A program made the position numbers and the translations under genes. This document shows, in pieces, positions 63,301 through 64,000 of a stretch of DNA of 64,000 nt. Under the pieces are notes generated by a model. That model saw only the letters and a program-made list of their open reading frames with translations. It did no database searches and was not told the DNA's origin. Every line of letters starts with the position of its first letter. Positions within the stretch are counted from its first letter, which is position 1. The DNA comes from Orobanche coerulescens (taxonomy: Eukaryota > Streptophyta > Magnoliopsida > Lamiales > Orobanchaceae), in contig JAWKAU010000221.1 in the NCBI GenBank assembly GCA_033398695.1, positions 124,001 through 188,000 on the forward strand. Direction: 5' to 3'.

Positions 63301-64000
63301 CACAATTTGTCCCTATGAGTTTATAAAATTTGACACGCTTTTATTTGGGGTTGTTCGGACCCGAATCGGAGCTGATGCGATGAGAACTAGGTTTTATGAA
63401 AAATATCATAGTGGTTAGTACACGGAAAATGGGAGAAAATCGAGTCGGACTGTTTTCTTCATTTTTCCACAATTTGTCCCTATGGGTTTATAAAATTTGA
63501 CACGCTTTTATTTGGGGTTGTTCGGACCCGAATCGGATCTGATACGATGAGAACTCGATTTTCGGAAAATTCTCATAGGGGCTAGTACACCGAAAATGGG
63601 AGAAAATTGAGTCGGGCCGTTTTCTTGATATTTTTTCATGATTTGTCCCTATGGGTTTATAAAATTTGACACGCTTTTATTTGGGGTTGTTCAGATTCGA
63701 ATCGGAGCTGATGCGATGAGAACTCAGTTTTCAGAAAATTCTCATAGTGGTTAGTACACGGAAAATGGGAGAAAATCGAGTCGGACTATTTTCTTCATTT
63801 TTCCACAATTTGTCCCTATGAGTTTATAAAATTTGACACGCTTTTATTTGGGGTTGTTCGGACCCGAATCGGAGCTGATGCGATGAGAACTCGGTTTTCA
63901 GAAAATTCTCATAGTGGTTAGTACACGGAAAATGGGAGAAAATTGAGTCGGTCCAGTTTCTTCATTTTTTCCACAATTTGTCCCTATGGGTTTATAAAAT

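Larger units (their letters stand above)
42175..64000. repeat. Satellite array, right segment
   Basis: About 131 monomers of the same satellite in the same orientation, continuing past the window end. Beyond the duplication border near 42835 it differs from the left segment in carrying extra private variants (GGAGCTTATGCG, GTCCATATGGG, GGGTTTGTAAAATTTG, GAGAACATTGAG, and monomers lacking 11 bp after GTTCGGA) and runs of consecutive R monomers (44390-44830, 45400-45830). No gene is seen. Confidence 0.96.

Noticed and set aside
1..64000. CRISPR array or bacterial repeat system
   Set aside because: There are no short repeats with unique spacers. The whole 167-169 bp unit is repeated without spacers and the LTR structure is eukaryotic.

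Overview
This window is almost entirely non-coding tandem-repeat DNA of a eukaryotic chromosome, most likely plant centromeric or pericentromeric heterochromatin. About 55 kb is one satellite family in head-to-tail orientation with a monomer of about 167-169 bp, roughly 330 monomers. The rest, about 9 kb, is three near-identical copies of a 2.98-3.00 kb TG...CA element that looks like a solo LTR. The plant assignment is inferred from nucleosome-sized satellite monomers, a long Ty3/gypsy-style solo LTR (TGTAACATCC ... GGATATTACA), and GC-rich modules of short CCGTGTC/GACACGG inverted repeats. The last feature reminds me of long LTRs in Malvaceae such as cotton, but that is a weak, memory-based hint. 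I find no credible protein-coding gene, tRNA, rRNA or CRISPR array.

Layout: satellite 1-30859; LTR copy 1 30860-33842; satellite 33843-35019; LTR copy 2 35020-37996; satellite 37997-39170; LTR copy 3 39171-42174; satellite 42175-64000. Every LTR sits at the same point of a monomer. Copies 1 and 3 are bounded by the same perfect 5-bp duplication GTTCG; copy 2 has it on the left only. The satellite following each LTR carries the same private variants. The three copies therefore descend from one insertion that was later amplified with its satellite flank as a composite unit of about 4.16 kb.

Monomers fall into two main classes. R is 169 bp, has AGGGG(C/T)TAG and a TTGATATTTTTTCATGATTTG tail. 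F is 167 bp, has AGTGGTTAG and a TTCATTTTTCCACAATTTG tail, with subtypes GACTATT, GACTGTT and GTCCAG. A local R-F-F trimer of 503 bp is clear near the start. Longer higher-order structure is also visible: about 20-monomer (3.3 kb) and 40-monomer (6.67 kb) periodicity at 18-26.5 kb, and a 12-monomer (1.98 kb) block repeated three times between 50.4 and 60.4 kb.

Many stretches carry the same short deletions and substitutions at CAG/CTG and CGG contexts, in satellite and LTR alike. I read these as probable long-read consensus errors, perhaps linked to cytosine methylation, so fine-scale variation in those blocks should be treated with caution.
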